Source: a virus
IMG/VR virus record: IMGVR_UViG_3300031766_000007
Coordinates: 1-60,487 of that record
DNA: 60,487 nt
Direction: 5' to 3' (one strand)
Part shown: piece after piece, positions 22,668 through 31,835 of the stretch
How the letters are laid out: every line of letters begins with the position of its first letter
Numbering within the stretch: position 1 is the first letter of the stretch
The notes under the pieces: generated by a model
Databases searched by the model: none
What the model saw: the letters and a program-made list of their open reading frames with translations, nothing else
Told to the model about the DNA's origin: nothing
Position numbers and translations under genes: made by a program

Positions 22668-24581
22668 TTAACCGCCAATTTCTTCAAAGCTAACATCAGT
22701 TCTAGTAGCAATAAAGTTTAATGTAATAAAGTTAATAGAACGAGCAGGCTTAATGAAAATATCTGCAACAAACTGGTTGGTGTCGATTATTTCGCCTGTG
22801 TTATTACTTTCGTTACATACTACTTTAAAGTCAAATATACCACGTCTGCCTTGTACATTTCTTAAGAAAGGTGTAACAAGTGATGTGAATTGATTTCTAG
22901 TAAAAGCGTCGTTAAATTCAAATAATTGGAATTTAGCTGAAGTAGAAATTGCTTTCTCTAATACAATAAACAATCTTCGAACATTAATTCTATCAAAAGC
23001 ACTAGGTGCTGCTAATAGAGTTTTGTCTCCAAACAATACAATCCCATTTCCTGGGTTATTAATAATTGGGTTTACACCAATTTTATATAGTTCGTCTCTG
23101 TTTGTTTTAGTAGGGCTCCATGCCAGTTTAACAGCGTTTCTAATTTGTCCTCTGTTAAATCCTGCTGGTGAGAACCACGGATCTGCTTCTGCGTCTGTGT
23201 TTGCACATAAACCTGCTGTGTCTCCATTTAATGGAATCCATCTGTATACATCGTTATAACGATCATACATGTATTTCCAGTTACCGTCCATAAAACTATA
23301 TGAAGTGGCAGCTAAACTACCTCTGTCTGTAGTAATGGCTGATACCTCTGAGCCTGCGTTGTTAACAACGGAAGCTAGTACTGGTGAATGGAATGAAACA
23401 CAATCTTTTCTTACTTTAGCAATGTTATCTTGTACATACTTTTGGTCTGTAGTACCCATTGCTCCAGTTATAAGAAGGTTTACATCTGTTTGTTCTGCAT
23501 CTGCAAACAAGCTCCAAGCTGTTTGTAAGTCACCTGAGTCAGGTGCATCATCAACACCGCCTGAAAGGCTTACTGTTGCTTCTGCTGTTGTAAATCCTGA
23601 TGTAAATGCTTGACCTAATGCTGCGTTACCCCATGTGGAGTCTCCTGCAGGATGGTCTGTCCAGTAAACATACTTAGACTGCGAATTAATTACATCTTTA
23701 TAAAATAATGAACCGCCTTCTAGTCCTCTAGCATCGGATGCTTTAGAGACATGAGCGAATCGTTCTAGGACTGTTCCTATTACGCCTGAAAAAGCTCCAT
23801 CTTCGTCAATAACAACAATGTGAAGTTCGTCGTTTGAACCGCCTTGTATTGCTACTTTTGTAGATGTAAGTGGTGCTCTATCAAATTCATTTTTATATGT
23901 CCAATCAGTTGCAAGTGTTGCTGTAGCTGTTGCTCCAGTTCCGCCTCCGCCACTAATTGTAATTGTTGGTGCGCTGGTATAACCATTACCTGGGTTAGTA
24001 ATAGTAATTGCTGTAACTGCATTTGACGCCACGGTAGCTGTACCTGTAGCGGTAACACCTGAAGCCGGAGCTGAAAATGTAACAGTTGGTGCACTACTAT
24101 AGCTAGATCCACCTGCTGTAACAGTAGTTGACGCAACAGAGTTGGTGTCAAAATTACTGGAATCTGCAATAGCTACTTTAAGAGAGTTTCCTAAAGAGCC
24201 TGGATACTTAGCTGCCCACATGCCGTTAGTTCCTGAACCAGTAGAATGGTTCAAGTCATAATCTTCATCGTTTTTAATTAGTGTCGCTGAGCCTGATGCT
24301 ACAGCATTAGTTGCTGTGGTATCGTCAATAGCTCTGACTAATTGAAGGTTATTACCATAAGCCAAGAATGACGCTGCTGTCAAAAAGTCAACTGCTGTAT
24401 CGTCATTTGGCTGTCCGAACTTGGCACCAAGTTCGTTTTCTGTACTAATTGTTGTGATCTCGCCTGCAGGTCCCCATCTGAAATTACCTACAAAAGCTCC
24501 TATAGAAGTAGCTACTGCTGGAATAACAGAAGTAAGATCTGTTTCTCTAACAAGAACACCTGGTGATAGCTGAAATGCCAT
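22668..24581 (-). CDS. 18: Tail sheath protein gp18
   Basis: Contractile sheath. 637 residues (T4 659). LSPGVLVRETDLTSVIPAVATSIGAFVG at the N-terminus and the C-terminal domain from VGIVLFGDKTLL-like text (GIVLFGDKTLLAAPSAFDRINVRR) to RTDVSFEEIGG are diagnostic. A glycine-rich beta repeat of about 75 residues (TTVTAGGSSYSSAPTVTF, then [14 protein letters not shown]) is inserted near residues 150-225, between conserved sheath strands, where it should be exposed on the tail surface. Late box 61 nt upstream. Confidence 0.95.
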   Translation of the reverse strand: MAFQLSPGVLVRETDLTSVIPAVATSIGAFVGNFRWGPAGEITTISTENELGAKFGQPNDDTAVDFLTAASFLAYGNNLQLVRAIDDTTATNAVASGSATLIKNDEDYDLNHSTGSGTNGMWAAKYPGSLGNSLKVAIADSSNFDTNSVASTTVTAGGSSYSSAPTVTFSAPASGVTATGTATVASNAVTAITITNPGNGYTSAPTITISGGGGTGATATATLATDWTYKNEFDRAPLTSTKVAIQGGSNDELHIVVIDEDGAFSGVIGTVLERFAHVSKASDARGLEGGSLFYKDVINSQSKYVYWTDHPAGDSTWGNAALGQAFTSGFTTAEATVSLSGGVDDAPDSGDLQTAWSLFADAEQTDVNLLITGAMGTTDQKYVQDNIAKVRKDCVSFHSPVLASVVNNAGSEVSAITTDRGSLAATSYSFMDGNWKYMYDRYNDVYRWIPLNGDTAGLCANTDAEADPWFSPAGFNRGQIRNAVKLAWSPTKTNRDELYKIGVNPIINNPGNGIVLFGDKTLLAAPSAFDRINVRRLFIVLEKAISTSAKFQLFEFNDAFTRNQFTSLVTPFLRNVQGRRGIFDFKVVCNESNNTGEIIDTNQFVADIFIKPARSINFITLNFIATRTDVSFEEIGG

Positions 24582-24641
24582 GTTTTTCTCCTCGGTTTTA
24601 TATTATCTTATGAATGACACAAGTTTTTATTATCATCCTAC

Positions 24642-24649
24642 TATTTATA
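24642..24649 (-). promoter_or_regulatory. Late promoter box before gp18
   Basis: TATAAATA on the minus strand, in the 125-nt gap between gp17 and gp18; about 55 nt leader. Confidence 0.85.
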
Positions 24650-24674
24650 CATGACAAAAGTTAGACTTACAATT

Positions 24675-24704
24675 TTGTAAATACGACAATATTGTTGTAA
24701 ATAC
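24675..24704. repeat. Short direct repeat in the gp17-gp18 gap
   Basis: TTGTAAATAC occurs twice, at 24675-24684 and 24695-24704, a 20-bp period, around the palindrome ACAATATTGT (24687-24696). It is just downstream of the gp17 stop. It could be a protein-binding site or a weak 3' structure; no U-tract follows. Confidence 0.4.
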
Positions 24705-24705
24705 A

Positions 24706-26367
24706 TTATCTGTTTATTAAATCTCTTAATTTTTTCTGCATGTTGCCTGGATTATACTCATCTTCTAATAACCAGACATCATCTCCTATAACTTCTACTT
24801 CGGGTTCTTGTCCATCTATTCTAATGAAAGGTGTGAGATTCGTTTCAATTTCTCCCATCTGTTGTCCATATAGTCCTTCTCTAACATTAACATCTGTCAT
24901 ATCCTTAAAGAAGTTTTGACTAGACAGCCACCCAAATAATACCATACACATAACTAGATCATCGTGATAACCTTCATCTGCTTGATATGTGTTTCCTTTT
25001 TCAATAAATGTTGATATCTCATGTATTATATGCTCATCAAATATCAATAATTTTTGTTCTTCTAGTAAAGACTTAAATGTAAAACACCCTTGTCTTTTAA
25101 CTTGTTTAGAAGTAGTTACACCTAACTTTGTTGCTTTACCAAAGCCAGGACTTACATATTGTCTGTTCTGTTCTTGTACTGTGCTTAATATGTTCTCATA
25201 TTCTACTTCTTGATGTAGTATTTCTACTACCTGTTGTCCTATATCGTTTACTTCTACTAATATAAAAGCATTATTATAGTCCCTGCCTACCTTTCCAATT
25301 ACATCTGGAAACAACATAGGAGCTATTTGATTATCTCTATATTTTGCCACAACCTTATATGGCATTTGTGTTATATCTACGACTACAAAGGCAGAGTAAT
25401 CTCCACCAATACCTCTGGCAGTATCACATGCCATTGCGTAGTAATGTCCTTCTTGTGGGTTTTCGTATATATCTAATCCATTATTGGTAAACTCTACTGG
25501 TTTACTACTTAATCTACCTATAGTTGTAGCATTAATTAAAGTATTGGTTGAACCTAAGAACTCACACATTACCTCTTGATTGAATTTTACCTCACCTAAG
25601 AGTCCTTTTTGTTCTTCTAACCACTTCTCATCTCTTCCAGGTATCTCATAGTAAGGTATGAACATGTGTTCAAAGCCATTTTGTTTCTTCTCTGCCTCAT
25701 TCCAGAACTTCCAGAAGTGATTGTAACCTAGTGGTGTGGATGTAAGTAGGATCTTTGTTGTTTCTCCAGCTGAGATTGTAGGATAAACAGAAGTAAAAAA
25801 CTCGTCTGCTATGTTGTTAGGTATGATTGCTGCCTCATCAATGTACAACCAGTTAACTGATTTACCACGAATGGCGGATGCTGTTGTAGCTGCTGAGAGT
25901 ACTTTACTATTGTTCTCTAATTCTACATCACCCTTATTCCATACTCTAACACCTTGTTGCATCCACAAAGGTAAGTTCTCATACATTATTTGATATCTGT
26001 TTAATACTTCCCTCGCAGCTGAGGCTTTGTTAGCCATGATAGCTACTGTTTTATCTTCTTGGAATATTGTATAGTGTAATATACACGCAGCTGCTGTTAC
26101 TGTTTTACCTTGCTGTCTACCTTCCATTAAAATTACTTTTCTCTCATTCATAATGAGATCTACTTTGCCTTTTTGACAATCGAATAATTTAAATGGTTGT
26201 AATCCTTGATCTAGTGTAACAATTTTTACATAGTTTTCTATAAAATATTTAGGATCGTTTTGGCATTTAACATACTCCGCTATCTCTTGTTGAGTAAAGT
26301 CGTGCTGATATGCTAATGGTTTAAGATTAGGATTGCCATGATATGAAGTGACTTCGGGCCTAGCCAT
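24706..26367 (-). CDS. 17: Terminase large subunit gp17
   Basis: ATP-driven DNA packaging motor with headful nuclease. 553 residues from the ATG at 26367 (a GTG at 26379 is the alternative). Walker A-like GRQQGKT at 83-89, Walker B NWLYIDEAAI with D177/E178, then LTSTPLG coupling motif and a nuclease domain whose first acid is in MACDTARGIGGDYSAF near 320. T4 gp17 is 610 residues. It overlaps gp16 by 8 nt. Confidence 0.96.
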   Translation of the reverse strand: MARPEVTSYHGNPNLKPLAYQHDFTQQEIAEYVKCQNDPKYFIENYVKIVTLDQGLQPFKLFDCQKGKVDLIMNERKVILMEGRQQGKTVTAAACILHYTIFQEDKTVAIMANKASAAREVLNRYQIMYENLPLWMQQGVRVWNKGDVELENNSKVLSAATTASAIRGKSVNWLYIDEAAIIPNNIADEFFTSVYPTISAGETTKILLTSTPLGYNHFWKFWNEAEKKQNGFEHMFIPYYEIPGRDEKWLEEQKGLLGEVKFNQEVMCEFLGSTNTLINATTIGRLSSKPVEFTNNGLDIYENPQEGHYYAMACDTARGIGGDYSAFVVVDITQMPYKVVAKYRDNQIAPMLFPDVIGKVGRDYNNAFILVEVNDIGQQVVEILHQEVEYENILSTVQEQNRQYVSPGFGKATKLGVTTSKQVKRQGCFTFKSLLEEQKLLIFDEHIIHEISTFIEKGNTYQADEGYHDDLVMCMVLFGWLSSQNFFKDMTDVNVREGLYGQQMGEIETNLTPFIRIDGQEPEVEVIGDDVWLLEDEYNPGNMQKKLRDLINR

Positions 26368-26857
26368 CGTCCACTTCACCTTCTATTAACTTGGCTTGTT
26401 CGCCTTTTAATGCTTGTAGTAATTCCTTTGTACTACCTACGAACATGTTGTTCTGTGTTTTTATATTACCCTTACCCTTAGTGCCGTCATCTGTTATTCT
26501 TTTTTGTCTTTCGTGTACATCTAACATGTCTTTAGCATTATCTTGTAAATTTTTAATTAATCCACCTGCTACTTCGTATGCTCTAGGTTGGTCTGAGTTT
26601 CTTGCTATGTGTAATATGCCTTCTATTGCCTCAGCATTAAATGCCTCTGCCTGTTTAAGCATACTCCTAGCGTATTGTAAGTCTTCTTCTTGTTGTTTGG
26701 CATGTAGAATGTCTTTGTCTTCTTCTGACATGTCTACTGCTGGGAGTTTTCTCTCTTCTTCGGTTTTTCTAAGATTAGTTTCTAAAGCTTTTGTTATTTC
26801 TTTTGTATTAAAGCTCTTATCTAATTCTTCAAACCCGCTATGTTTCGAATGCTTCAT
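26360..26857 (-). CDS. 16: Terminase small subunit gp16
   Basis: 165 residues (T4 164) from the ATG at 26857, which has a perfect GGAGGAA site; a longer frame to 26911 lies within gp15. Helical and charged, with LQYARSMLKQAEAFNAEAIEGILHIARN near 70-97 and AYEVAGGLIKNLQDNAKDMLDVH after it, the core coiled-coil oligomerisation region of gp16-like proteins. Overlaps gp15 by 20 nt and gp17 by 8 nt. Confidence 0.9.
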   Translation of the reverse strand: MKHSKHSGFEELDKSFNTKEITKALETNLRKTEEERKLPAVDMSEEDKDILHAKQQEEDLQYARSMLKQAEAFNAEAIEGILHIARNSDQPRAYEVAGGLIKNLQDNAKDMLDVHERQKRITDDGTKGKGNIKTQNNMFVGSTKELLQALKGEQAKLIEGEVDDG

Positions 26858-27632
26858 CAAATTCCTCCAAGAACTTATATTCATCGGCTGGTGTGGCAGA
26901 TTGAGGATCAACTGTTGCTTTAACCCTTGCTCTTCCGCTTGAGAGTGCTACTTTATCTAGTGATAATTCTGGATCATTATATGCATCTATTACTGCTTGT
27001 TTAATAACATCTACATTAGCTACATGGCTGTAGAAATTAAGCCTCATTGTAAAATTCAAAGTCCATATTACACTTATTCTGTTTGCAAACTCGCCTTCAT
27101 ACTCGTCTTCATAATTAACATTATCTAAAGTTATTTTTATGTCTCTTTTTATTCCCATTTCTGGGAGATCGTTTATTGTTACATTAAAGTCAGGATTAAA
27201 ATAAGGAAGTACTTGTTCTATTATATTTAATCCATCATTTTGGTTCTTCGCAAATATATATAATGCTAAATCCATGTTCCATGGAGCAGAAGCAAATACA
27301 GATCTAACTGTACTAGTATCGTCTCCCGTTCCTACTACTCTCGTTCTATTTATAGGAGCTACCTTTCTACCTGGATCGTAGTTTAAACCATTTATTTCAA
27401 ATCCCATTCTAGGTAAAGTAAGTGCTACTTCCCCTCTTGTACTTGTATCTGGTACTCTGGCAATCCTAGTTAAAAACTTTTGTTTTGTAGAGTACGCTAA
27501 AGGCACTCTTAATGTTTGTGCTATTGCACCTGCTGAATTCTTTCTTTCAATGTTTATATCATTGAATATTGTTCCAAAAGCTATGATAGCTTTTCTTATA
27601 TGACTGTGATAAAATGTTTTATCTTTAAACAT
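26838..27632 (-). CDS. 15: Tail sheath stabiliser / tail terminator gp15
   Basis: 264 residues (T4 272). FYHSHIRKAIIAFGTIFNDINIER at the N-terminus, TLRVPLAYSTKQKFLTRIA near 40-58, LPRMGFEINGLNYDPGRK near 73-90 and WNMDLALYIFAKNQNDGLNIIEQVLPYF near 117-144 are the gp15 signature. It caps the tail before head joining. TAATG-type overlap with gp14 (1 nt). Confidence 0.95.
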   Translation of the reverse strand: MFKDKTFYHSHIRKAIIAFGTIFNDINIERKNSAGAIAQTLRVPLAYSTKQKFLTRIARVPDTSTRGEVALTLPRMGFEINGLNYDPGRKVAPINRTRVVGTGDDTSTVRSVFASAPWNMDLALYIFAKNQNDGLNIIEQVLPYFNPDFNVTINDLPEMGIKRDIKITLDNVNYEDEYEGEFANRISVIWTLNFTMRLNFYSHVANVDVIKQAVIDAYNDPELSLDKVALSSGRARVKATVDPQSATPADEYKFLEEFDEAFET

Positions 27633-28381
27633 TACGAGCCTCCTATCTCACCAAACGGATTAGACTCGCTAAAGTCTAGTATACCTTCTAGTGTTAATAA
27701 GTTATCAAAGTCTGCATTATCAATTGGCTCTGATACAGATGTTTGGTATGCCTCTGTAATTAAACTACCACTATCTTCTTTTAAGAACAAACCGCCATCT
27801 TCCTTTTTAAATTGATACTCTAACATATCTTGAGAGTATTTTGTTTCTATCGCATCTATTGTTGCAATACCTGTGTCTAAATCTTCTGAGCTGTACTCGA
27901 ACAGTTCACAAGTTAATTTAAATACATAAATTTGATTTGCTTGATAAAACGGATTTTGAAAATCTACATACTTAATTTCAAATAAGGATTTTGTTCTATC
28001 AAAATATATTAAGTCACCTTCCACTGGTCTAGCTTTTCTAGATACATCAGGCCCTTGCCTTGTAACCATGTCTTCCCAGCGTCTTTTTGCTAATACGAAA
28101 GTTGCTTGATCTCGAACTTCCATACCAAATCTTGTGAATATATCTCCCTGTCCTTCAAACCCTTGTACATTTTCTAAGTACATTTCTAAAGGATATGCCT
28201 GTGTAAATCTGGACAAAGCATCTTCGTCAAAGATATCATCTTTGTTTACTATTGTTCTAGGCAAGTAGTAAGTATCGTGTCCGTATATTTTAAGACTTTC
28301 GATAATAAGATCTTCTATTAGGCGCTGTTCACCTGTTTGTCCTATACCACCGCCATTTTGGAAATAAAAATTTGTGGCCAT
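27632..28381 (-). CDS. 14: Neck protein gp14
   Basis: 249 residues (T4 256). NFYFQNGGGIGQTGEQRLIEDLIIESLKIYGHDTYYLPR at the N-terminus and the LIYFDRTKSLFEIKYVDFQNPFYQ segment near 125-148 are typical of gp14. The C-terminal DFSESNPFGEIGG is conserved in the family. Together with gp13 it forms the head-tail neck. Overlaps gp15 by 1 nt. Confidence 0.95.
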   Translation of the reverse strand: MATNFYFQNGGGIGQTGEQRLIEDLIIESLKIYGHDTYYLPRTIVNKDDIFDEDALSRFTQAYPLEMYLENVQGFEGQGDIFTRFGMEVRDQATFVLAKRRWEDMVTRQGPDVSRKARPVEGDLIYFDRTKSLFEIKYVDFQNPFYQANQIYVFKLTCELFEYSSEDLDTGIATIDAIETKYSQDMLEYQFKKEDGGLFLKEDSGSLITEAYQTSVSEPIDNADFDNLLTLEGILDFSESNPFGEIGGS

Positions 28382-28384
28382 GTG

Positions 28385-29362
28385 TTAACCTATCATAAAT
28401 TGAGGAGGTAATTCGTATTTAAGTTGCATCTCCTGTTCAATTGCTTGTATCTCTTGTACTGCCTCGTTGTAAATGGTTTCTCCGTTTAAAGTCACACCAC
28501 CTGGCATTTGAATACCTGCAAATTTCTTCAGATTATCGCCCCATTGTTTTTTAAATAATGCTGTTGTATATTTCTTTAAGAACATATCGTCATAAACCTC
28601 TGTATATGTATTAGGATCTAAGATAGCATAAGCCTCAGCTACTATAAAGTCGCCTATATTATATGTCTTATCCCAATCTGTATCTACATAAAGTCTATCT
28701 GTTTTTCTATTCCAACGAATTTGTCGTTGTCCTACTAACAGTTGTTCTAATGTTGATAAATGAGTTTGCACGACTGAATAATATATCATGTCTGCTCCCA
28801 TTAAATTATATAGATCATTCATTCTAAACTGATACATTAAATCAAACAGTTGTCCATCTTTTGTATTGTTTGTGGCTGCTCCACCAAAATTAAAGACCCG
28901 GGTTATACCTATGATATTGTTACTTACTGGAAAATATCCGTTTTCAATATCTCCTTTAGTATAAAAATCCGTAGCGCTTATTGTTGCTGTGGCTCCTGAT
29001 ATACTACCTGTTACGGTTTCAGATGCTACAAAAGTTCCTGATCTAACTTGTTCAAATTCTAAAAATTGTGCTGTAGAATCTGTTTGATAAAATTCTGCAG
29101 TTGCACCGGAAGTTCCACCTGTTAAGATGTCTCCCTTAGTAAAATTACCACCAAGGTTAGCAGTTAACTTTAGCTTAGACCCTGTAACTTCATGTTTGAC
29201 ATAAGTCCTTTCGACTCCATCGAAATGATACTCTTGAAAAAACTGCAAAGAATCGTCTAAACGATCTGAGAGTTGTGCGTCGTCAACATTAATTTCAATT
29301 ACAGGGTGTCCAAGTCTTCTTAGACAATAATCCTGTAAATCTATTCTACTTGCTAAAGCCAT
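28385..29362 (-). CDS. 13: Neck protein gp13 with an inserted beta module
   Basis: 325 residues (T4 309). SRIDLQDYCLRRLGHPVIEIN, VDDAQLSDRLDDSLQFFQEYHFDG and the C-terminal half (MYQFRMNDLYNLMGADMIYYS, LRQIRWNRKTDRLYVD-like text) are typical of gp13. A glycine/threonine/serine-rich insertion of about 55 residues (GDILTGGTSGATAEFYQ to SETVTGSISGATATI) lies near residues 75-130 after the VERTYVKHEVTG strand. It has two copies of a TSGATA / SISGATA motif. Possibly exposed on the neck. Confidence 0.93.
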   Translation of the reverse strand: MALASRIDLQDYCLRRLGHPVIEINVDDAQLSDRLDDSLQFFQEYHFDGVERTYVKHEVTGSKLKLTANLGGNFTKGDILTGGTSGATAEFYQTDSTAQFLEFEQVRSGTFVASETVTGSISGATATISATDFYTKGDIENGYFPVSNNIIGITRVFNFGGAATNNTKDGQLFDLMYQFRMNDLYNLMGADMIYYSVVQTHLSTLEQLLVGQRQIRWNRKTDRLYVDTDWDKTYNIGDFIVAEAYAILDPNTYTEVYDDMFLKKYTTALFKKQWGDNLKKFAGIQMPGGVTLNGETIYNEAVQEIQAIEQEMQLKYELPPQFMIG

Positions 29363-29373
29363 CTGCGTCTACC

Positions 29374-30828
29374 TTAATTTAATTTTGTTCCACTTGAATC
29401 ATATATTGCTGTACCAGTGATTGTAGCTGTTGAGCCCTCTCCCTGTGAGTGAGAAATAGTAATACCATCTCCTCCACTTACTTGCGCCATATAATTCCCT
29501 GTTGTATCTGTACCTAAAGCAACACTATTAGCTGCAATAGTTAATGCTGTTGCTAAGTTACCTGATCCGTCAAAGTCTCCTGTACCAGTTACATCACCTG
29601 TAAATGATAGAGTCCTTGCTGTAGTTAAAGCCGCTGCTGTTGTAGCAGTTGCTGCGTTACCTGTTGTTGAACCAGAACTTCCACTAACATTACCTGTAAC
29701 ATTACCTGTAACATTACCAATTAAGGTAGCGTTTAAGGATTTGTTAAAGTTCCATCTATCATCTGCAGAAGTATAAGTTAATGTTGCTGACGCTCCATCT
29801 ACTGTAAGTCCTGCTCCGTTGGCTGCTGCTGCGTCCGCTGCACCTTGAGCTACGGTGATGTTTTTATCTGCAACTGTTAAAGTTGTAGATTCTACTGTTG
29901 AGGTTGTTCCTTGTACTGTAAGGTTTCCTGTTACTGTTAAGGCATCACTTACTTGTACAATCCCTGAGCCGTTACCAGCTAATACTAAATTAGTATTTGT
30001 AGATCTTGATGTAAGTGAATCTGATATTAGACCTGAACCAAATGTAAGTCCATTACCTGCTGAGTTAGTAATATTACTACCGTCCTCAATTTGTAATGTG
30101 CTTTTAACTGCAACAAGACCAGTTCCTGTAGCGTCTAATTCGACATTACCTGAGCCTGATGTTTGTACACTAACATTTTGGTTAGAGTCCGCAGATACAA
30201 CAATTGAACCTGAGGAATCTTCTAATACTTTTTGTCCATTAACATATAGTGAACCAGGACCTACATAAACATCACTCCATTGTAAGTTAGCTGCCCCTAG
30301 TGCAAATGTATCATCTGCGCTTGGGAATAGTCCTGTTGAAGTTACCTTCATAACTTCTGTTCCTGCTGCGTCGAATCTAATTGTATCTTCGTCGCTGCTT
30401 TCTTCTAGTTGAATCTTAGTATCTGCATCTGCATCTGCTAAGCTCGTTTGTGTTGACGCTGCTAATGTCGTTCCAGATATTGCTAGGCCTGAACCTATAT
30501 CTAAAAACGCTGAAGCGCCTGCTGAATCATCCCAGAATAAAATTCTGTCATCATTCGGGTCTGAAAGGCTTTCTAAGCCTAAGTGGGAAAGTGATACTGT
30601 AGCACTTCCGCTAGTTGCTCCTCCTGATAGTCCTGTGCCTGCTACAACCGCCGTAATATCTCCAGCACTTATGTCTGAATATTTGGCAAGTCTATGTCCG
30701 CCTGCTGTTGAACCATCATGTACTCGGACTGTATCTAGCGTAGTGTCTACGGAAAGTTCACCTACCGCACCAGTAAAGGAATTATTTTGTGTAGTAGTTC
30801 CTCTTCTTAATTGTACTTGTGTTGGCAT
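29374..30828 (-). CDS. Tail-fibre-like protein with RRGTTxQNN N-terminal module
   Basis: 484 residues. The N-terminus QVQLRRGTTTQNNSFTGAVG then VDTTLDTVRVHDGSTAGGHRL is a short module found at the start of many marine phage fibres. The body is Thr/Ser/Gly/Ala rich with NVTGNVTGNVSGS repeats near 370-385, typical of a beta-structured fibre shaft. It ends IYDSSGTKLN, nearly the same ending as the protein at 45485-46015 (IYNSSGTRVN). Possible host-recognition or decoration fibre. Precedes gp13 in place of T4 gp wac. Confidence 0.8.
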   Translation of the reverse strand: MPTQVQLRRGTTTQNNSFTGAVGELSVDTTLDTVRVHDGSTAGGHRLAKYSDISAGDITAVVAGTGLSGGATSGSATVSLSHLGLESLSDPNDDRILFWDDSAGASAFLDIGSGLAISGTTLAASTQTSLADADADTKIQLEESSDEDTIRFDAAGTEVMKVTSTGLFPSADDTFALGAANLQWSDVYVGPGSLYVNGQKVLEDSSGSIVVSADSNQNVSVQTSGSGNVELDATGTGLVAVKSTLQIEDGSNITNSAGNGLTFGSGLISDSLTSRSTNTNLVLAGNGSGIVQVSDALTVTGNLTVQGTTSTVESTTLTVADKNITVAQGAADAAAANGAGLTVDGASATLTYTSADDRWNFNKSLNATLIGNVTGNVTGNVSGSSGSTTGNAATATTAAALTTARTLSFTGDVTGTGDFDGSGNLATALTIAANSVALGTDTTGNYMAQVSGGDGITISHSQGEGSTATITGTAIYDSSGTKLN

Positions 30829-30841
30829 TTTTGTCTCCTAA

Positions 30842-31096
30842 TTAATATGTTCCGCCGTCTATGCTAGACCCATCATCCAATGCGCTAGCTGATATTGTTC
30901 CGGAAATGTTTCCTATTGGAACATTCCCATCAATATTTGTGGCATCAGCTTTCATAAGCTCATGCCCGCCTGCTGTACTCCCATCATGGACCCTAATAGT
31001 ATTGGTTGTTGTGTTTATTGAAAGCTCACCAACAGAACCCGTGAACGCATTGTTCTGAGCTGTTGTTCCCCTTCTAAACTGTACTGTAACTGCCAT
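30842..31096 (-). CDS. Minimal fibre-module protein
   Basis: 84 residues: the N-terminal module alone, VQFRRGTTAQNNAFTGSVG and TIRVHDGSTAGGHELMK, almost identical to the first 50 residues of the next gene (29374-30828), followed by a 30-residue tail ending SSIDGGTY. Looks like a recombined fragment or a dedicated adaptor. The reading frame is intact with its own ribosome site (AAGGAGAC), so it is likely expressed. Confidence 0.75.
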   Translation of the reverse strand: MAVTVQFRRGTTAQNNAFTGSVGELSINTTTNTIRVHDGSTAGGHELMKADATNIDGNVPIGNISGTISASALDDGSSIDGGTY

Positions 31097-31110
31097 CTAT
31101 AGTCTCCTTG

Positions 31111-31431
31111 TTATACTGATGAATCTGAACCTAAGTCTTCTGTCGCAACCCTATACTGAATTGAGGTTTGTAAGTCATATATGACTTCAATGGTTTGACC
31201 AAAAGCATCTGTGGCTAATGCCGATGCTACTGAACCATAATCTCCTGTAGGAAATTCTAATGCTAAGTTTTTCTCTGCGTAATTTGCAAATTTAACTATG
31301 CTATCTGTTGAATCTCTTACAAAAGCAACCTTGTCTGCTGTATTAAGGGCTACTTCTCCAACCGCTAAATCCGAGGTAGTAGGAACAGCATTAGCTGTTT
31401 CCGACTTTTTAATTTTAATAACTGTTGCCAT
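31111..31431 (-). CDS. Fibre-associated small structural protein
   Basis: 106 residues. The start MATVIKIKKSETANAVPTTSD then LAVGEVALNTADKVAFVRDS is a diverged form of the same fibre N-terminal module (GEVALNT compares with GELSVDT). The C-terminal half YGSVASALATDAFGQTIEVIYDLQTSIQYRV looks like a small alpha/beta domain. Function unknown; a fibre or collar component is likely from place. Confidence 0.7.
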   Translation of the reverse strand: MATVIKIKKSETANAVPTTSDLAVGEVALNTADKVAFVRDSTDSIVKFANYAEKNLALEFPTGDYGSVASALATDAFGQTIEVIYDLQTSIQYRVATEDLGSDSSV

Positions 31432-31445
31432 TTATTATTCCTCTG

Positions 31446-31817
31446 TTATTGTTGTGACTCGCTTTTAGTATCTGGGATTAAAGGTCTGGGTCCATCAACT
31501 CTAGGATTATATCCTTTTGGTCTTGGACCTCGTGTCATCTTCACCTGTTGTCTAGGTGAAGGTTCAGGCTCTGGAGAAGGTTCCTCGACCACTGGCTTTT
31601 CAGGCTGTGGTTCTGGTTTAACTTCTGGCGGTTGAGAGTAACTACTCTCTGGTGCCGGATTAGTTTGTATTTCCTTCTTCTCTTCCACTGCCAACCTCTC
31701 TTGTTCCCTTTTCTCTAAAAGACTAAGTCTAGTTTTAAGTAAAATGTTTTCTTGGGTCAGGGTATTAACCTGATTTGCCAAGTTATTAATATATTCATTA
31801 AGTAGTTGTTCGTCCAT
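31446..31817 (-). CDS. Coiled-coil and Pro/Glu-rich small protein
   Basis: 123 residues. N-terminal 45 residues form a leucine-heptad coiled coil (LLNEYINNLANQVNTLTQ, then LKTRLSLLEKREQERL). Residues 55-92 are a Pro/Glu-rich linker (PEPQPEKPVVEEPSPEPEPSP). The C-terminus is basic (KMTRGPRPKGYNPRVDGPRP). It stands among fibre genes. Could be a fibre chaperone or a flexible virion linker; no family recognised. Confidence 0.7.
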   Translation of the reverse strand: MDEQLLNEYINNLANQVNTLTQENILLKTRLSLLEKREQERLAVEEKKEIQTNPAPESSYSQPPEVKPEPQPEKPVVEEPSPEPEPSPRQQVKMTRGPRPKGYNPRVDGPRPLIPDTKSESQQ

Positions 31818-31835
31818 TTCAATTATCCCTTAATA

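Noticed and set aside
23844-24169. Frames on both strands over the gp18 repeat (Cys-rich plus, Gln/Leu-rich minus)
   Set aside because: Both are shadows of the GYTSAPT repeat; gp18 itself explains the coding signal.
26391-26942. Plus-strand frame of 183 residues across gp16
   Set aside because: Opposite to gp16, Ser/Leu/Cys rich, no start signal, and it runs into gp15.
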